Origin: Cinnamomum chago
Lineage: Eukaryota > Streptophyta > Magnoliopsida > Laurales > Lauraceae
Direction of reading: 5' to 3'
Assembly (NCBI GenBank): GCA_038049695.1
Contig: CP142452.1
Coordinates: forward strand, 94,619,501 to 94,683,500
Length of the DNA stretch: 64,000 nucleotides
Shown here: piece by piece, positions 46,415 to 59,400 of the stretch
Layout of the letters: each line of letters begins with the position of its first letter
Position numbering within the stretch: the stretch's first letter is position 1
Made by a program: the position numbers and the translations under genes
The notes under the pieces: generated by a model
What the model was told of the DNA's origin: nothing
What the model saw: the letters and a program-made list of their open reading frames with translations, nothing else
Database searches by the model: none

Positions 46415-46650
46415 CAACAAGAGAGGACTGGGACCCACAGAGTACCCGCACTAGCAGGGAGACTCGCACATGGGAGGACAAAACCCATACATATAAGGAG
46501 TGAGTGCTTGCACACTCAAGAAGAGAGAACCGGCACATGAGGAGAGTGAGAACTAACTCACGTATTTTAGAATTGCAGGGACACCAAGGATTGATCCTTG
46601 GTCATATACGTGAAAGGTGGGGTTGCCAACCAACTAGGCAAACCCCCGAT
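46415..46650 (-). mobile_element. SINE-like repeat
   Basis: It shares CGCACATGGGAGGA- and GCACATGAGGAG-type phrases with 19640-19792 and 49040-49210. Read on the minus strand it starts with a tRNA-like GTTTGCCTAGTTGGTTGGCA head. Boundaries are approximate. Confidence 0.35.
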
Positions 46651-47363
46651 AGCTACGGAGAGAGCTGAAGAGACTTTAAAAGCCAAGTTGGGTTCCTCTT
46701 ATTTGTGAGTGAAAAATGAGAAATTCTCTTTTATGTTCCCTTCCACCGTGAGATGAGGGTGGGGATGTCAGAGGTATAAGAGCATGAAAAGAAGAAGTTT
46801 ATAAACTCCTATTTTGCATAGTGGGTTTGTTTCATTGCTCGTGTTATTTTCCTCTTAGTTTAGAAAGGTTTCCACGTGTGTTTTAGCTCTTCTCTCTTTA
46901 CTTTCTCTTTCATATTACTTGATGTCAATGTTTGGATTAGACTGTACATCTTTTATGTTTGTTGGAATTTTTTTTAAGCAGTCACATAGAAGGAAAATTT
47001 TCTACATCTCCACGTAAAAATCCTGCAAATGCCAAAGACAAGTAACAATGCAAAATAGTCAAAAATAAGAAAAGATAAAGTGGACGCCTACTAAAGTAAA
47101 AGATGATCACGTTTGGTAGGTTTGAAGACTCTGAACATCTTTTTGTCTCAAAGAGTCTTAAGTCACCCTATAATTTTGTAGTGTTAACCTTTAGACAATC
47201 TTGACTTTTAAGAGTCCAGTTGTTACTTTGACGTCCTTTCATCAAACAAAATAGAGATGCCAAATTTGTCACTCTACCAAAGCAAAAACTGGTTTAAGAT
47301 TTGGCCAAAGGTTAAAAAAAAAAAAAAAAAAAAAAAGAAAGAAAGAAAGAAAAAGCACTCTAA

Positions 47364-47697
47364 GGACACGTTTGGCAATCAAATCTTTAGAGAAAAGATT
47401 TTCGGTTTTCCTAAAGTTGTAGTAAATCCATGTTTGACAATTGTAAATTCATGAGAAATTAAGCGAATGAAAATCTTCTTTTGTTAGGATTTTTAGATCC
47501 TACCCATAAGATTTGAAAAGCATAACTTAAGTAGATTTGTACACTAAACCTTATTTTTCTCAGCTATATGCATTGGTACACACCAATATCAATGTGATAT
47601 AATCAACTATACAAATTCCCAGTAATGAGTCCTTATTCCAATGATATGAAGAATCTTTAGATCTATGGATTCCTCACCTCTTACCAAACATGCTCTT
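47364..47697. mobile_element. MITE, about 334 bp, GGACACGTTTGGCAA-type ends
   Basis: The left end GGACACGTTTGGCAA and the right end, read inward, GAGCATGTTTGGTAA match at 11 of 15 positions. The interior includes TTTGACAATTGTAAATTCATGAG, which has a close counterpart at 49930-49965, so another diverged copy probably lies at about 49870-50105. A (GAAA)n and poly(A) tract precedes it at 47312-47355. Confidence 0.5.
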
Positions 47698-47790
47698 AAA
47701 GAAAAAGATTTCATGATACTTTAACATTTTGGGGTAATTCATGTGCAGTCTCACCTTGTCTATAGTGGAACCGGACCAACCCAACATCTT

Positions 47791-47884
47791 CTAGATTTTA
47801 AACCTTGCCAAGTAAGAAAAGAGTTCCAGCAATGAATATGAACCATTGCTGGAACTCTTTTCTTACCAAAGGTTAAAAATCTAG
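47791..47884. repeat. 94-nt hairpin with long near-perfect stem
   Basis: The arms at 47791-47834 and 47844-47884 fold around a 9-nt loop. The inner 23 bp pair perfectly and the outer part pairs with a small bulge, running to CTAG on both ends. Size and shape fit either a tiny foldback MITE or a young microRNA-like precursor. Nothing shows that it is transcribed. Confidence 0.85.
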
Positions 47885-48083
47885 CTGTCAAAATAGATAG
47901 ATCGAGTCATTATCTTCATTCATGGCGACTTCTAGGGGTGATTATGGGACTGACAAGCCTGGGCTTGGCCTCCAAAGGACAGGATTTGGGCTGTTCTAAG
48001 GTGCATATATTGGGTCCTGCATAGTTTTCTGTCACAATACATAAACTGCATGGTCTCGTCCTCCATATTTTCAAAGTCCCAAG

Positions 48084-48604
48084 TAGAGGTGTAAACTGGC
48101 CCGCCCAGCCCAGCAAAGATATTTCCAGGCACGGCTCATTGACTGCGTTAACCGTGCTGGCACGGCCAATGGCAGGGGCGGTGCTAGGCCAGGGTGCCCT
48201 GCGCCAATGACATGGGCTGTGCTGGGCCAGGGTGGGGCGTCAGTACAGCCCAACACGGAATTTATATAAAATAAATATTATTTTTTATATATAAATGAGT
48301 ATAAAACCTCAAATAATTAATTTTTTATTTGTAAATCAACATCAATTTTTGTGTATTTATTTTAGTAATTTCAACTTGAAAACCCTGAAAGTCCATAAAG
48401 TCTCTTTTTGTTTATATAAGAAATTTACAAAAAAAATAGGATAGGCATGTGGGCCGGCCCATGGGGGCACGGCCCAGCACAGCACGACCTAAGTTGTGCC
48501 ATGGGCCGTGTTAGGCTGACCCCAGCCGAGCTAGGCATGGCATGACAAGGCCCGTGGATTTTCACGGGCCAGCACGACACGGCACGGCCCAGTTTACTCC
48601 TCTA
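48084..48604. mobile_element. hAT-type MITE, about 521 bp
   Basis: The ends are TAGAGGTGTAAACTGG and, read inward from the right, TAGAGGAGTAAACTGG (15 of 16 match). Subterminal regions on both sides are filled with GGCACGGCCCAGCAC-type motifs while the middle is AT-rich. Flanking 8-mers gtcccaag and attccaac agree at only five positions, so the duplication is eroded or the call of its edges is off. TAGGGGTGTMAA-like ends are familiar from plant hAT MITEs. Confidence 0.75.
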
Positions 48605-49039
48605 ATTCCAACATCATCCACCATAAATAAGTTGGGCATGGCCGTGACTTGAGCTATTGGCTCGATCTAAGCATGAATATTGGTCCTGATACTTTAAAAA
48701 GGGCCTGGCTTAGACCTGCTTTGGCCCCAGGAAGTCCAAGGATGGTTCCAGAGTGGCAACGCGAGAGTCAGACACTTCTACCACTTAACTAGGAGGCATG
48801 TCTCCAAGTATGCATGCTACTTTGACAATTGACATGTGTATTGAGGTAATTTTTTACTTTACCGGAAAGGATTTATACTACTATTACCTTCTACTACAAA
48901 TTTAGAATGAACAATAACCACAATATATAGTGTCGGTATTGTATTTGATTATTTGTAGGATTAAAGCTTCGATGCAGTAGCCCGTCTGCAAATTATTTAC
49001 GTTACATGAGGACGAAGTACTTATTCACACTTACAATAT

Positions 49040-49210
49040 CCTTCTTTTCTTTTCTTGTTTTTCGTCCTGAGAACTCGGAGATAAGAACGCGCACATAGAA
49101 GGATAGCTAACTCGCACATGAGAGGTAATAGCAACTCAAACTTTTTGGACTCAGAGAAGGATAAGCATAGAAGTGGGCTGTGCCAGGGTTGATCCTCAGG
49201 CCTGGTGTCT
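49040..49210 (-). mobile_element. SINE-like repeat
   Basis: A T-rich edge (49042-49065) would be the poly(A) tail on the minus strand. The body contains CGCACATAGAAGGATAGC and CGCACATGAGAGG, matching phrases at 46415-46650. Confidence 0.35.
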
Positions 49211-50020
49211 GGATCCATGTTTGACATTAACTGGGTTAATAGTACAATGGGCTGAGGTTGAATGGGCTTTGGCCTATCGTTGCACAATCCATGTGTGTTA
49301 TTACCACAGCTCCAGATAGGACCAAACCAATAAAGTATATAGATCAAGCAATTCTAACCATGCATCCAATTTGTGACCATCAAAAGATATCTTAAGCTGT
49401 ATACAAGAGAAAGGCCCTATGATTCATTCCAAAGAGTATTAACCAACAAACCCAGATAGAAAGGAGCAGGAAGCCTTCTATGATGATGAAACAGCAGACA
49501 AACAGCTGAGAAACTTCACATACATGGAGTAATTCTCCCATGTTACATGGCTGATCCATGGTGGGATCTTCTTGATGAGCAGTCTAGATTAATTACCATA
49601 TGGAGAGTATCAAGGACGATTACTCAGTAACAACAACAATTACGGGTGCAAACTGTATTGACCTAGCCCAAGCTCACCCCCGAAATTACATCAAGGTTAG
49701 CCCAAATCCAACCCATGGTGATATCTTATATATGCATATGCCATTAGGGTACCTAGGCTGGGCCTGCCCCAAATTCCACAATGCACTAAAACCCAGGTCC
49801 GGCCTGATCCCAAAACCAAACGACCTGTGAAATTTGGGCTCAAACCAAATGCTTGGGTGGCCTTAAGATTAATATCACATTTGGCAACAAAATCTTTGTA
49901 CAAAATCCTTTGCTTTTCATAAAATTATAAAAAGCTCCCATTTGACAATTATAAATTTTTGAGGTTTTGGAAATTACTTCAGGACTAAAGTCCATATTTT
50001 AAAGGATTCTTGGTACAAAC

Positions 50021-50046
50021 CCTCCCCCTCCCCCTCCCCCTCCCCA
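50021..50046. repeat. (CCCTCC)n tract upstream of TIC21
   Basis: Four units of CCCTCC lie about 385-410 bp before the TIC21 start codon, perhaps in the promoter. On the other strand this is a G-run tract that could form a quadruplex. Confidence 0.8.
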
Positions 50047-50429
50047 TAGGAAGTGGAAATCCTCAAATTTACTAATTCCTTACTCTTTATCAAATCTGAC
50101 CTAATAAATCCTCAGCTACATAAATCCTCCGTAGAAAAACCCTCTTCCGAAAAATTCTCAAAATTGTGGATTCAACCTGCATGAAGTTGTAAAACCCCAC
50201 TAAAATGTTGTTACTCAAAGTGGATTTACCAAAAAAACAAAAAAGTAACTAAGTAGATGTCTCTTGGCAATAGGCACAATATGGTTCAGGCTTTTGCCTG
50301 AAAAATGTTATTAGTAAAAAGTGCATTTTATTTTACCACATGCATAAATAAATAAATACCTATCTCTACTTGGATTTCTTCCACTGAAAACTCACTCGAC
50401 CTTTGTCTCTAAAAACCGCTGCTGTTACA

Positions 50430-53400
50430 ATGCAGATGCAGCTGCTGCTGCGCTCCAGCGGATCTTTGCCATCTGCAGCAGCACTTCCTTCATCTCTCCC
50501 TCGATTCCTCGTCAACAAAGATTCCACCACCCATCTTCCTCTTCACAACCATCTCAATCGTTTTCGCTCTCTTCCCCAATACCCCACCTTATCTTCTTCT
50601 TCTTCCTTTCTCGGTTTTGGAACTGGGATTTCTGCTTCTCCTTCTCTAAAGAAGAAGAAGCCTTTTACCGTCGCCAATGCCTCAATTCCTGTTCCCCCTG
50701 CATTTCCTAACCCAGACGAAGAAACCGAAAGGGCTAAACTAGCTCAGGTATTTTTTTTTGTTCTTCATTCTGTAGGGCTTCATTTAATTGGGCGTTGGTC
50801 TATTTCTGTTATTGGGTTTTTTTTTTCTCTCTTTTGAGCATGAGAAAGGAGCAAACTCTTGTATTATTTCTTTTACTGACACTGATTGCATGAATTGGAG
50901 CAAACCCTTTTATGACATATTGTTATGGACACTTGAAACAAGCAGTTACTTGATGTTGATGTTGGGTTGAATTGCTTTTTAGTGGTGGAATGTTTGTTTG
51001 ATTGCTTTAAAATACATGGAAACTGTTTATTATAGATTGTTGTGATACTTGAAACAAGATATTACTTGATGTTGGTGTTGGCTTAAATTGTTTTTAGTGG
51101 TGGCCTGTTTGTTTGAATTAAAATACATAGAAACTGAATGCATAAGAATCCATGGTGAAATGAACTCTTCAAAAGGATTATTAAAGAGGTAAGGAGTGAA
51201 GAATATGAAGTGAGGGGTGAAGGATATAAGGTGGAGATGTAGATATTCATGTACCCATGTATTGAATTACTAGGGTGATGGCTGGGTATTCATTTCTTAT
51301 CTTCTTTTGATTCTATTTCCCGAAAAGGAAAGGTTATTTGGTGCTCATTTTTGAAAATTCACCTTTGATCTTCATTTTTAACAACTAATGGTATGAATCC
51401 TGTGTATGACTATTATGTGTTCTAAGTTCTAACACGAACAAATAGACCCTAATGGTCTATTTGGTTTCCATTTTTAGAAGCCTTTAAAGCTTTTGGGGGG
51501 GTTTTGTCCGTAGTCCGTACAGACGTACAGTTAGCTCTAACCGTTGATTTCCCCCTGCCGCTTACCAAATTTTGGATATTTCCCCACAGGTACTCGTGCT
51601 GTTATTATGAACTAGAATGCCCTTGACTTTCCAATATCGCATAAAATTATAAACTGTGCAATACCACATAGACATATCCATTTTTAGCCCAACAAAAGGG
51701 GAGCTTTTGTGCGATATCATATAAATAAAAGAATTTAAAAAAAATTGCATAAATATTTGCAGTTTTGTCACTGCCATTAGTGTGGAGAACGTGCGGGGAA
51801 ATATCACAACTTTCTTCACCAGGTGAAGTTATCCATGGCTAAAGGTTACCATGTGGTCAAAACCCTAAGATTTTATTAAATCCTTGGATTTAATTATAGA
51901 ATCTAAATATCATTTAAAGAGAACGTTAAAGAGCCTATATTGCATTTAATTCCTTAGATGGAGGGAAACGGTTAAAGTTTTTGGTATAAGGCTACGTAAG
52001 TTGTGTGAAATCCATCCTTTCCATGTATTAGAGAGTGAGAGGAGAGAGATGGCTTGGCCCACATAAGATCTTGAACATAGATCTTATATTTGGGTTTGTT
52101 AGAGACAATCCGGTCTGTTCATATCCAAAGACCAACACGTACAGTCCTTTTGGAATCCATCCTTCAATGGATTCAGATATGATTTATGATTTTTATTATA
52201 TATTGTATTGTCAATGTATAGCTAAAAGATCCTAATATATAGATCATGATATCAAAGCTTTGATTTTCATGTGTAAACCTCTTTTACCAAGTCAGTTTTC
52301 TAAGGGCCTAGTTGCCTAGTTTCTACTCAATACTTGAGATTTCGTAGGAGAAAGGCTTCTATTGAAGGTGCTAAGTGTGAAGAATCGAGGGTGGAGATGT
52401 AAAGCAAACAATCAAAATATTCCACATTTGAGACTAATTGATTGACTACTTCTCCCTATGAATTTTAAACCCTAGGATTTCCTTGATCCTTTTTCGTTCA
52501 TTACCCTTGACCTTTCACGCTTCAGTATGATCCCTTTTAGTTCATTACCCTTGACCTTTCACTCTTCAGTATGATCCCATTTAGTTCGTTACCCTTGAGG
52601 CCTTGACCTTTCACTCTTTAACCTCTAATTAAAATTATATTTCAATAAATTCATAATAATTTAGTAAGAATTTTCCAAACACAACATAAATGGTCTTCAT
52701 TGGATAGTTTTGTGAAGTCGCCTTCTTACCCAATTTGCAGCTGCACACCTACTAGCGGAGTTGCATCTTAGAATGAACACAGTTTTATGAAGCTTCTTCT
52801 TGTCAGATATCCAGACCTAAGCATCAATGGAGTTCACATATCCAAACTATTGTAAAATATATGAATGATATTCACAATGTTGTTTTGAATTGAATAGTAT
52901 ATTTTTTGGAGAGATTAGCTGCCTTGCCCTTAACTTATCTATTAGGGTTGTTTTAAACATTCTCTCAAAATTTCATTGATGTTATTATATTTCTCTATCT
53001 TCTGTAAAATATCAAAACATCTCGGTACTTCACAGTGCACTATGACATGCGGTAAAGTATATTCAGCAATAGCCTCTTATGCCTTTTCCCTTTTCTTTTT
53101 TAAACATCCCTTGCTGCTCTGCATTTCACTGGAACGTGCATTAAAGTACATTCAGTGATAGTCTCCTTTATAATTGTGATATTATGATCATTATTTCTTG
53201 TATTAAATGTACTGCTCCATGGATGAATCATGCTACAAACTGTTTGGTGAATCAAATATTCTAATTCTTTCAGAAATTATCAATAATAAGTTTGTAAGAA
53301 TCTAAGTGGGTTGTTTCTTGAATGCGCAGGTCTCCAAGAGACTCGAAAACACTGCTAGACAATTCAAACGGTTGGGTAGTTTAGGATTCTGGGGTCAGCT

Positions 53401-56400
53401 AGTTTGTACTTTGGTGTCTGCTGTAATTTTAGCATTCTCTGCAGCGGTTACTGGGAAGATCACTTCACCAGTTACATTCTATTGTACTGCTGGTGGTATT
53501 GTAGCCGCATTTGTGTCTGTGTTTTGGTCCTTTGGCTACATCCGTCTTTCAGATAAGCTTCGAAGAACTGCTAGTGATCCAGCCAAGGTAATTCACCAGC
53601 TTATGTGTGCCAGGTTGTAGGTGTGCTTGAATGCATGTGTTCCATCTGTACTAATTCAATCCCATGGTAAATCATAAGACAATGGGAGTTATACTTGGAC
53701 CATCATGTTTGGCCCATTGGATTTCCTTCAATTATCACCTGTACTAATTCAATCCAATGGTAAATCATAAGACAATGAGAGTTATACTTGGACCATCATG
53801 TTTGGCCCTTTGGATTTCCTTCAATAAATGTGAGGCTGAACACAGAATCTGCTCAACACTGTAATGCAATGCAGAATCTGATGGGTACTTTACACTATTT
53901 AACTTTGATCACTCTACACTGTCTAACTTTGACCTACTCAACTCGACACAACACTACTTAATATCTCTCTCGCTTGGTATCAATAGAACTATATCAAGCA
54001 AAAATGGAGAAATACAAGAAAAATCTCATGGAGTATACAGGACTTCACCAAGACAAGAAACAAAAGGAATAAGAAACAGAGAAGGAAGAAGCAGTGATGT
54101 GGAACTAAGATTACAGCATAGGGTATATGTTATAATTTATCTATATGCACCCCCTGTTTGGCTATCGAACCAGCAAACTAATAAGTAGCCCTGCATCTGC
54201 TGCCTCTCTCCCTCCCCTTCCATTTATGTGCAACAATATTTTAACTCGTTCAAAATAAAATTCATTCCCAAGAATCTCTCTCTTCTGAAACCCAATGGAT
54301 ATCATTGGTCGAATCCCTCTTCATTATCAATAGACCTGAGGACCATCTAAAGATTCTCTAATCACCATGAGTTCTGTCACTTCTGTGTCATTAGAGTATT
54401 TGAGCCCAACCGACCCGGAGAACACTTCCTTGATGGAACCTTTCTCATCATGCATTGCCTTGCAAATACCAGCTCGCTGTAATTTCCTCTAGATGTACCA
54501 TCTACATTGAATTCTAGGTAACCATTTGTAGGAGAATTCCTAGTGGTTTACACTTTGCTCTTCATAACACCCCCTTCTATATACTGATATACATCATAAA
54601 TCATGCTTCATTGTGATTGCAGTATCCGCAGTCTCCCAGTGGAGACAATGATGACCCTTTGATCATGGGTTAGTGATTGTCTGATACAAATCAGTTCTTT
54701 CACGAGAAGGCCTGATCTAGTCAAGACTCAAGACAGGTCACATGCCCGTCCAGATGAACTTCAGCCCCAGAAACAGGCCCAGATTAGTCTGGTCTACTGT
54801 TTCAAGTCAATAAGTGACTTTGCCATGCTCTTTTAATAGTCGATCAAATCTCTTTTTATTTCAAGGATTAGTTGGGCATTCAAAAAAGAAACATTGTTTT
54901 GAAAGGTTATGTTTTCTTAAGTTGATGAAAACGCATTTTAAGACAGTTACATCATTTTTAACAAAGAGAATTTCTTGTGTGTTCCTTCTACCTTGGTTGA
55001 CTTCTTGCTTAATTCTTTATTGAGGTGCATACACATGTATAGAACTGTTCAATGAAGATTGTAGCACTTCTCAACCCCAAAGGCCACTCGAAATGTATTC
55101 TTCAGAAGGCGACTCGCAATGTTATTCTTCAAAGTGGAATTGTACAACTACCAAGAGTTGTAGGACGTTGGGTATAATCCTACAAATCCCGTCCAAAATC
55201 TAAGACACATACATGTTGTGCAGGGTTAGAAGTTGAGTTCGAATATTTAAACTTAGTTCTGACTTTAAGATGGAAAATCTAAATTAGTCTTGTGCTCCAG
55301 GATTTAGGACATATCAATTGGCTGGTTTTACTTCAGGTTTGAGACCTATTACAAAATAGTTCTCTGATTTCCTATCCTGTGCCAATTTGGTATAGTGACA
55401 CTGTATTTGAATCATTTTTTTCTTTTTAAATTCAGTAAGATTTCTGCAGCTTTGATTGGCTGAAGTTAAGCTGGCTTTTGTTCAATTATTCCTAAGCTCT
55501 ACCTCTTGATCTGCACCCTGTACCTATAACTTGAGTCCTAAGCATATCCAAAATCTTACTCGGGTTTTAGGTTTCCACAGATTGCACTGCAGAGTTTTTA
55601 TTTTCCTTATATAAGTCAAACCCCAACCATCCGTAATTTGAGCACAATCTTAGGACTCCCTTAGATGGTGTCCTGATCCATGTTGCACAATAAATTATAC
55701 AACCAAAATGATAGGAGTGAGTAGACAGCAATAGACTTTGATCGCACGAAATTTGGACTCAAGAGGTGGACTTTTAAGTTTTGTGCAATCACAATTAATT
55801 TGTTAGGAGATATCCTATTCTTACCCCTACCTCAAGAAACATAGAGGAGTCCTTCCAAATGCTTATTTTGGAGTTATTCAATATTTCATACTGCACAGTC
55901 CATAACCCACATACAGCTTTGTAGTCAGAAGATGAATATTACCTTCCCCTTTTTTAGTGCACATTGTATGTTATTTGGAATTTCTTTGGCATGAAACTTT
56001 TAAGGTATAGCATGCGAGCTGACTATTGTTATCCAGGCTCCCTCTCGTGTTGAAGTTGTAAAGAGCTTGAAAAATGGTATAGGGCTTAACCTTCTAGGAA
56101 TGGGTGCTGCAATTCTTGGCATGCAAGCTACTGTCGGATTATTAGTTGCAAAGGCCCTCACTACCTCAGCAATTCCGTACTACCAGGGTATCTCTCCTGG
56201 TACCAAGCCTGTGATAGCTTTAGACGTATTCATAGTTCAGGTATAATCTTGATCCTATCCACATCCAAGTTTGACTATCAGCTTGTTTATTATTACAGAT
56301 CTATTTGTCTTTCCTTGCACTATTTTGTTACATTGTTTCAAATATTATTCATTCAAGTTGTTGTTTTTCTTTTTCCTCTCTTTTATCATAATGTTGTTAT

Positions 56401-59400
56401 TTTTCTTGGTTATTTATCCTCAACATATGCAATTATTTAGAGGTATCAACAATAGGGGATAAAATTAGAGAAACCTATTTGAGATGGTTTGGGCATGTCC
56501 AAGTAAGCCGGTAACGGTGCCGGTACGGAAAAATTTGGCTATGAAGGTTGATGGCCCACCAAGGGAAAAGGGTAGGCCAAAGAGGATGTGAATGGAGGTA
56601 ATAAAAATAGATATGAAAAAGTGTAGCTTATCTAAGGATTTGGCTCAAGATAGATCGGAATTGAGAAACAGAATTCGTATAGACAACCACAGCATAGTTA
56701 GGACAAGGCTTTGATGATGATGATGATGATGCAATCATTTTGGTATTTTTAGCATCTTTCGGTACCCTCAATGTTGCTTATTTATCATCCATAAATTAAT
56801 AGTGATGGCTCTGGGTAACAAGACTACAATTATTGGTACTGATGTTTGCATGTGCATGGGCCCATCTGCATTGTGCTCTGGCGCTTTTAACATAAATAAA
56901 TAACTTACCAAAAAAAAAAACACATAAATAAATTAAAAAGTGATGTAGGGCCCACCTGGGTGGTGCATGGGAATATCGGAAGGTAAGGGGAAGGGCTGTA
57001 GGTTTGGCCACTCCAAAAGTTTAAAAACCCTGATTCTCTCTCTGTGCACGTTTTTATTTTTGAACCCATCTATTTTTTTCTCCACAATTTTCTCTATGGA
57101 TTATTTATTAATATAGTTGCCTTCCTTTTCTCATCCATATTTATGCTTTCTTTTCTCACACAATTTGATATCTCACCTTATATACCTTTCTATTTATTTG
57201 GTAACCTCAACTCATTGTGATATTTTCTAATTCACCCGTGGGAAGACAGTTGTCCAACATGCCTTGGCCACAGTTGCTAATGTTGATGTTATTCTGTCTG
57301 CCACCAACTCTGTGCTTTCAATCCCGGCTATTATTCTGCTTATTTTTGTAGTCTAGAATTAGCAGTAGGCCCATCTTTTTGTAGCATTGTTCGTCCAACA
57401 ACTATGGATTTCGTCCGTGAAATAAATTTTTTGTTGCTTCAGTCTGAGAGAGTAAAATGAATTGTAACTCCCCCATTTCGCCGCATGTATGTTCTTTTTT
57501 TTTTTAATATTTCATTTACAAAATGCATTAAAAATTATTAGAGTTTTTATTTATAAAATTCATATCATCTTATAGAAGTTTTTGTTTCAGAAAAAAAAAA
57601 TGTAATGAACAAAGATATCAGTCCAGGGCCAATATATTGGCTAAGAATCTTTGACCTTCCTGGTATAGGTCCATGTTGTGTTTTCATGGTACATTCATGT
57701 CGCACACTCCAGCACATGAGCTTTTAGCAGTAGTTTAGTAAAATATGAACTTGGGCCTTGTCCCATGCCCGCCCACCCTGGAAAAACTAATTTGTTGGGC
57801 ATGTGTGGGACTTGCGCAATCACATGGATCCTGGTTAGTGTGGCATCTTAGTCTCTTGGTCATGGATCAAAATATCGGGCCACTCACCGCTACGCTAAAT
57901 GGCATTTATCGCCATAGCATCCGCAACAGGGCCGCTACGGAATGAGACAAATTTCTACTTTCCAAAAAAAATTTAAATGCATAATAAGACTTATTTCTTT
58001 TCTTCTTCTCTCCATATAACATTTCTATGCAACTCTTCTACCCTTTTATGTTTAAAAGAACACCAAAAAGCACATGATCTCGTCGAATTACAGTCGATAT
58101 AGAGAGTTCTTTTCAAGGATTATTCTCTAAGTAGATCCTATTAGACACCCCATTTGGTAGATGTATTCTTTTCTCTAGGTACTCTTAAGTTTTAAGTCTT
58201 GACTTATTGACATAGTTTTTTTTTTGCGAGCCTGTCATTAGTTTTTAAGTTAGCATAACTAAGCAACATAAATACATGTGAAAAAAATGATCATTACTAT
58301 TATTTTTTATTTATACAGCGATACAGGACCTCATACAATGAGGGGACTGCTACGCCCCCTTATCTTAGTTACTTTTGCAAAAAAAAAAAGGAACATTTTC
58401 TCTTATTTTCCAATAATCTAGATTTTCTACAAAAATTTTCAGATTTTCTTGACGGTTTTGCCAAATTGCACCGCTACGTAGCATTTTGGCAGCGGGCGTA
58501 GCGCTATTTTCATCCTTGTTCTTGGTAGCTATTTGGGCACTTCTGGTTCCATCTTTGACTGCCTGCCACTATATTTATGTGAACAACTTTGCTCACGTAT
58601 TGCCTAAATGGATGCCTTTTATGTATTGTCATCGACCCAAGGGAGTCTTTATCCTTCTTGCCTGTGTTTATTGAACCCGCTTTAAATTAATAAAATTGTG
58701 TATTATATATAAAAACTTACAACTAAAGCAGTACTAGTTTTTAAGGTAATTCCTATTGCTATTTTATGCTTGAATAGGAAAAAAACATGCTGCTAGTTTA
58801 TTTTTTAACAAGTTAACGTATAGATTTATAAATATACAAAGATTTGTGATACAATGTGCTGGTTGTTTGCTTGCGAATTGTTATCTTTCTGCAGAACATC
58901 ATCATGATATGGTAAAGCCAACTAATGCAACTAATTTTCTGGTATTTATCCTTTGAAAGACGGTAGACTGACGTCACTGATCCAAACATTCCAAATACAA
59001 ACTTGTGAAGTGGTTCCATTTGAACTTCTACATGGTTTTGATTTTGAAAAATAGGAAATCTGGCTTCTGTGAACAGAGAGAGATTTGACTGAGCCATCAT
59101 ATCCGTACGAACGTATGTCCATATAAAGTGTTTTCTCTGCTTGTTGAGAGATTTCTTAGCTGCCCTTGCCATTCTTTGTTCTTTCAAATGAAAAATGACG
59201 TTTCACTTGATTGATTCAGGTGTTACATTGACTCGGACCTCAAAAGGAAATGGTAGATTCCATCAGTTCTGAAATTTAAATCAGCTTTCTATTCTATGGG
59301 TTAAAATCCATCTTTTTGCAAGTCATCATCATCGGATCAGTGACTTGACTGACAGCCATCATATCCGTATGAACACGTCTGTAGAAACCTCAAATTGAAT

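Larger units (their letters stand above)
37646..47356. other. Long intergenic region between the divergent receptor and TIC21 genes
   Basis: No gene was recognised. It contains a 66-bp tandem duplication (39641-39770), a hairpin (42272-42302), a SINE-like element at 44808-44956, another at about 46415-46650, and a tRNA-like retroposon head on the minus strand near 38450-38515 (TAGCTCGGCTAATTAATTAGG, then GAGTTTGAATCAC). GTGGGGCCCACC-type phrases recur (37670, 37706, 39365, 39418, 41432) and may mark old MITE fragments. The open frames at 40161 and 43833 resemble nothing I know. Confidence 0.45.

Noticed and set aside
47932-48083. Possible outer hAT element starting CTAGGGGTGATTATGGG
   Set aside because: No matching inverted end or 8-bp duplication could be found on the other side.
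50403-50429. Upstream start for TIC21 extending nine codons before the ATG
   Set aside because: It would need a TTG start; the first in-frame ATG is at 50430 and fits the family length.
53306-53329. Coding start just before TIC21 exon 2
   Set aside because: These bases are the end of the intron, including the CGCAG acceptor; coding resumes at 53330.
58813-59187. 124-codon minus-strand open frame in TIC21 intron 3
   Set aside because: It is antisense within an intron, low in complexity, unlike any family I know, and expected by chance in AT-rich DNA.
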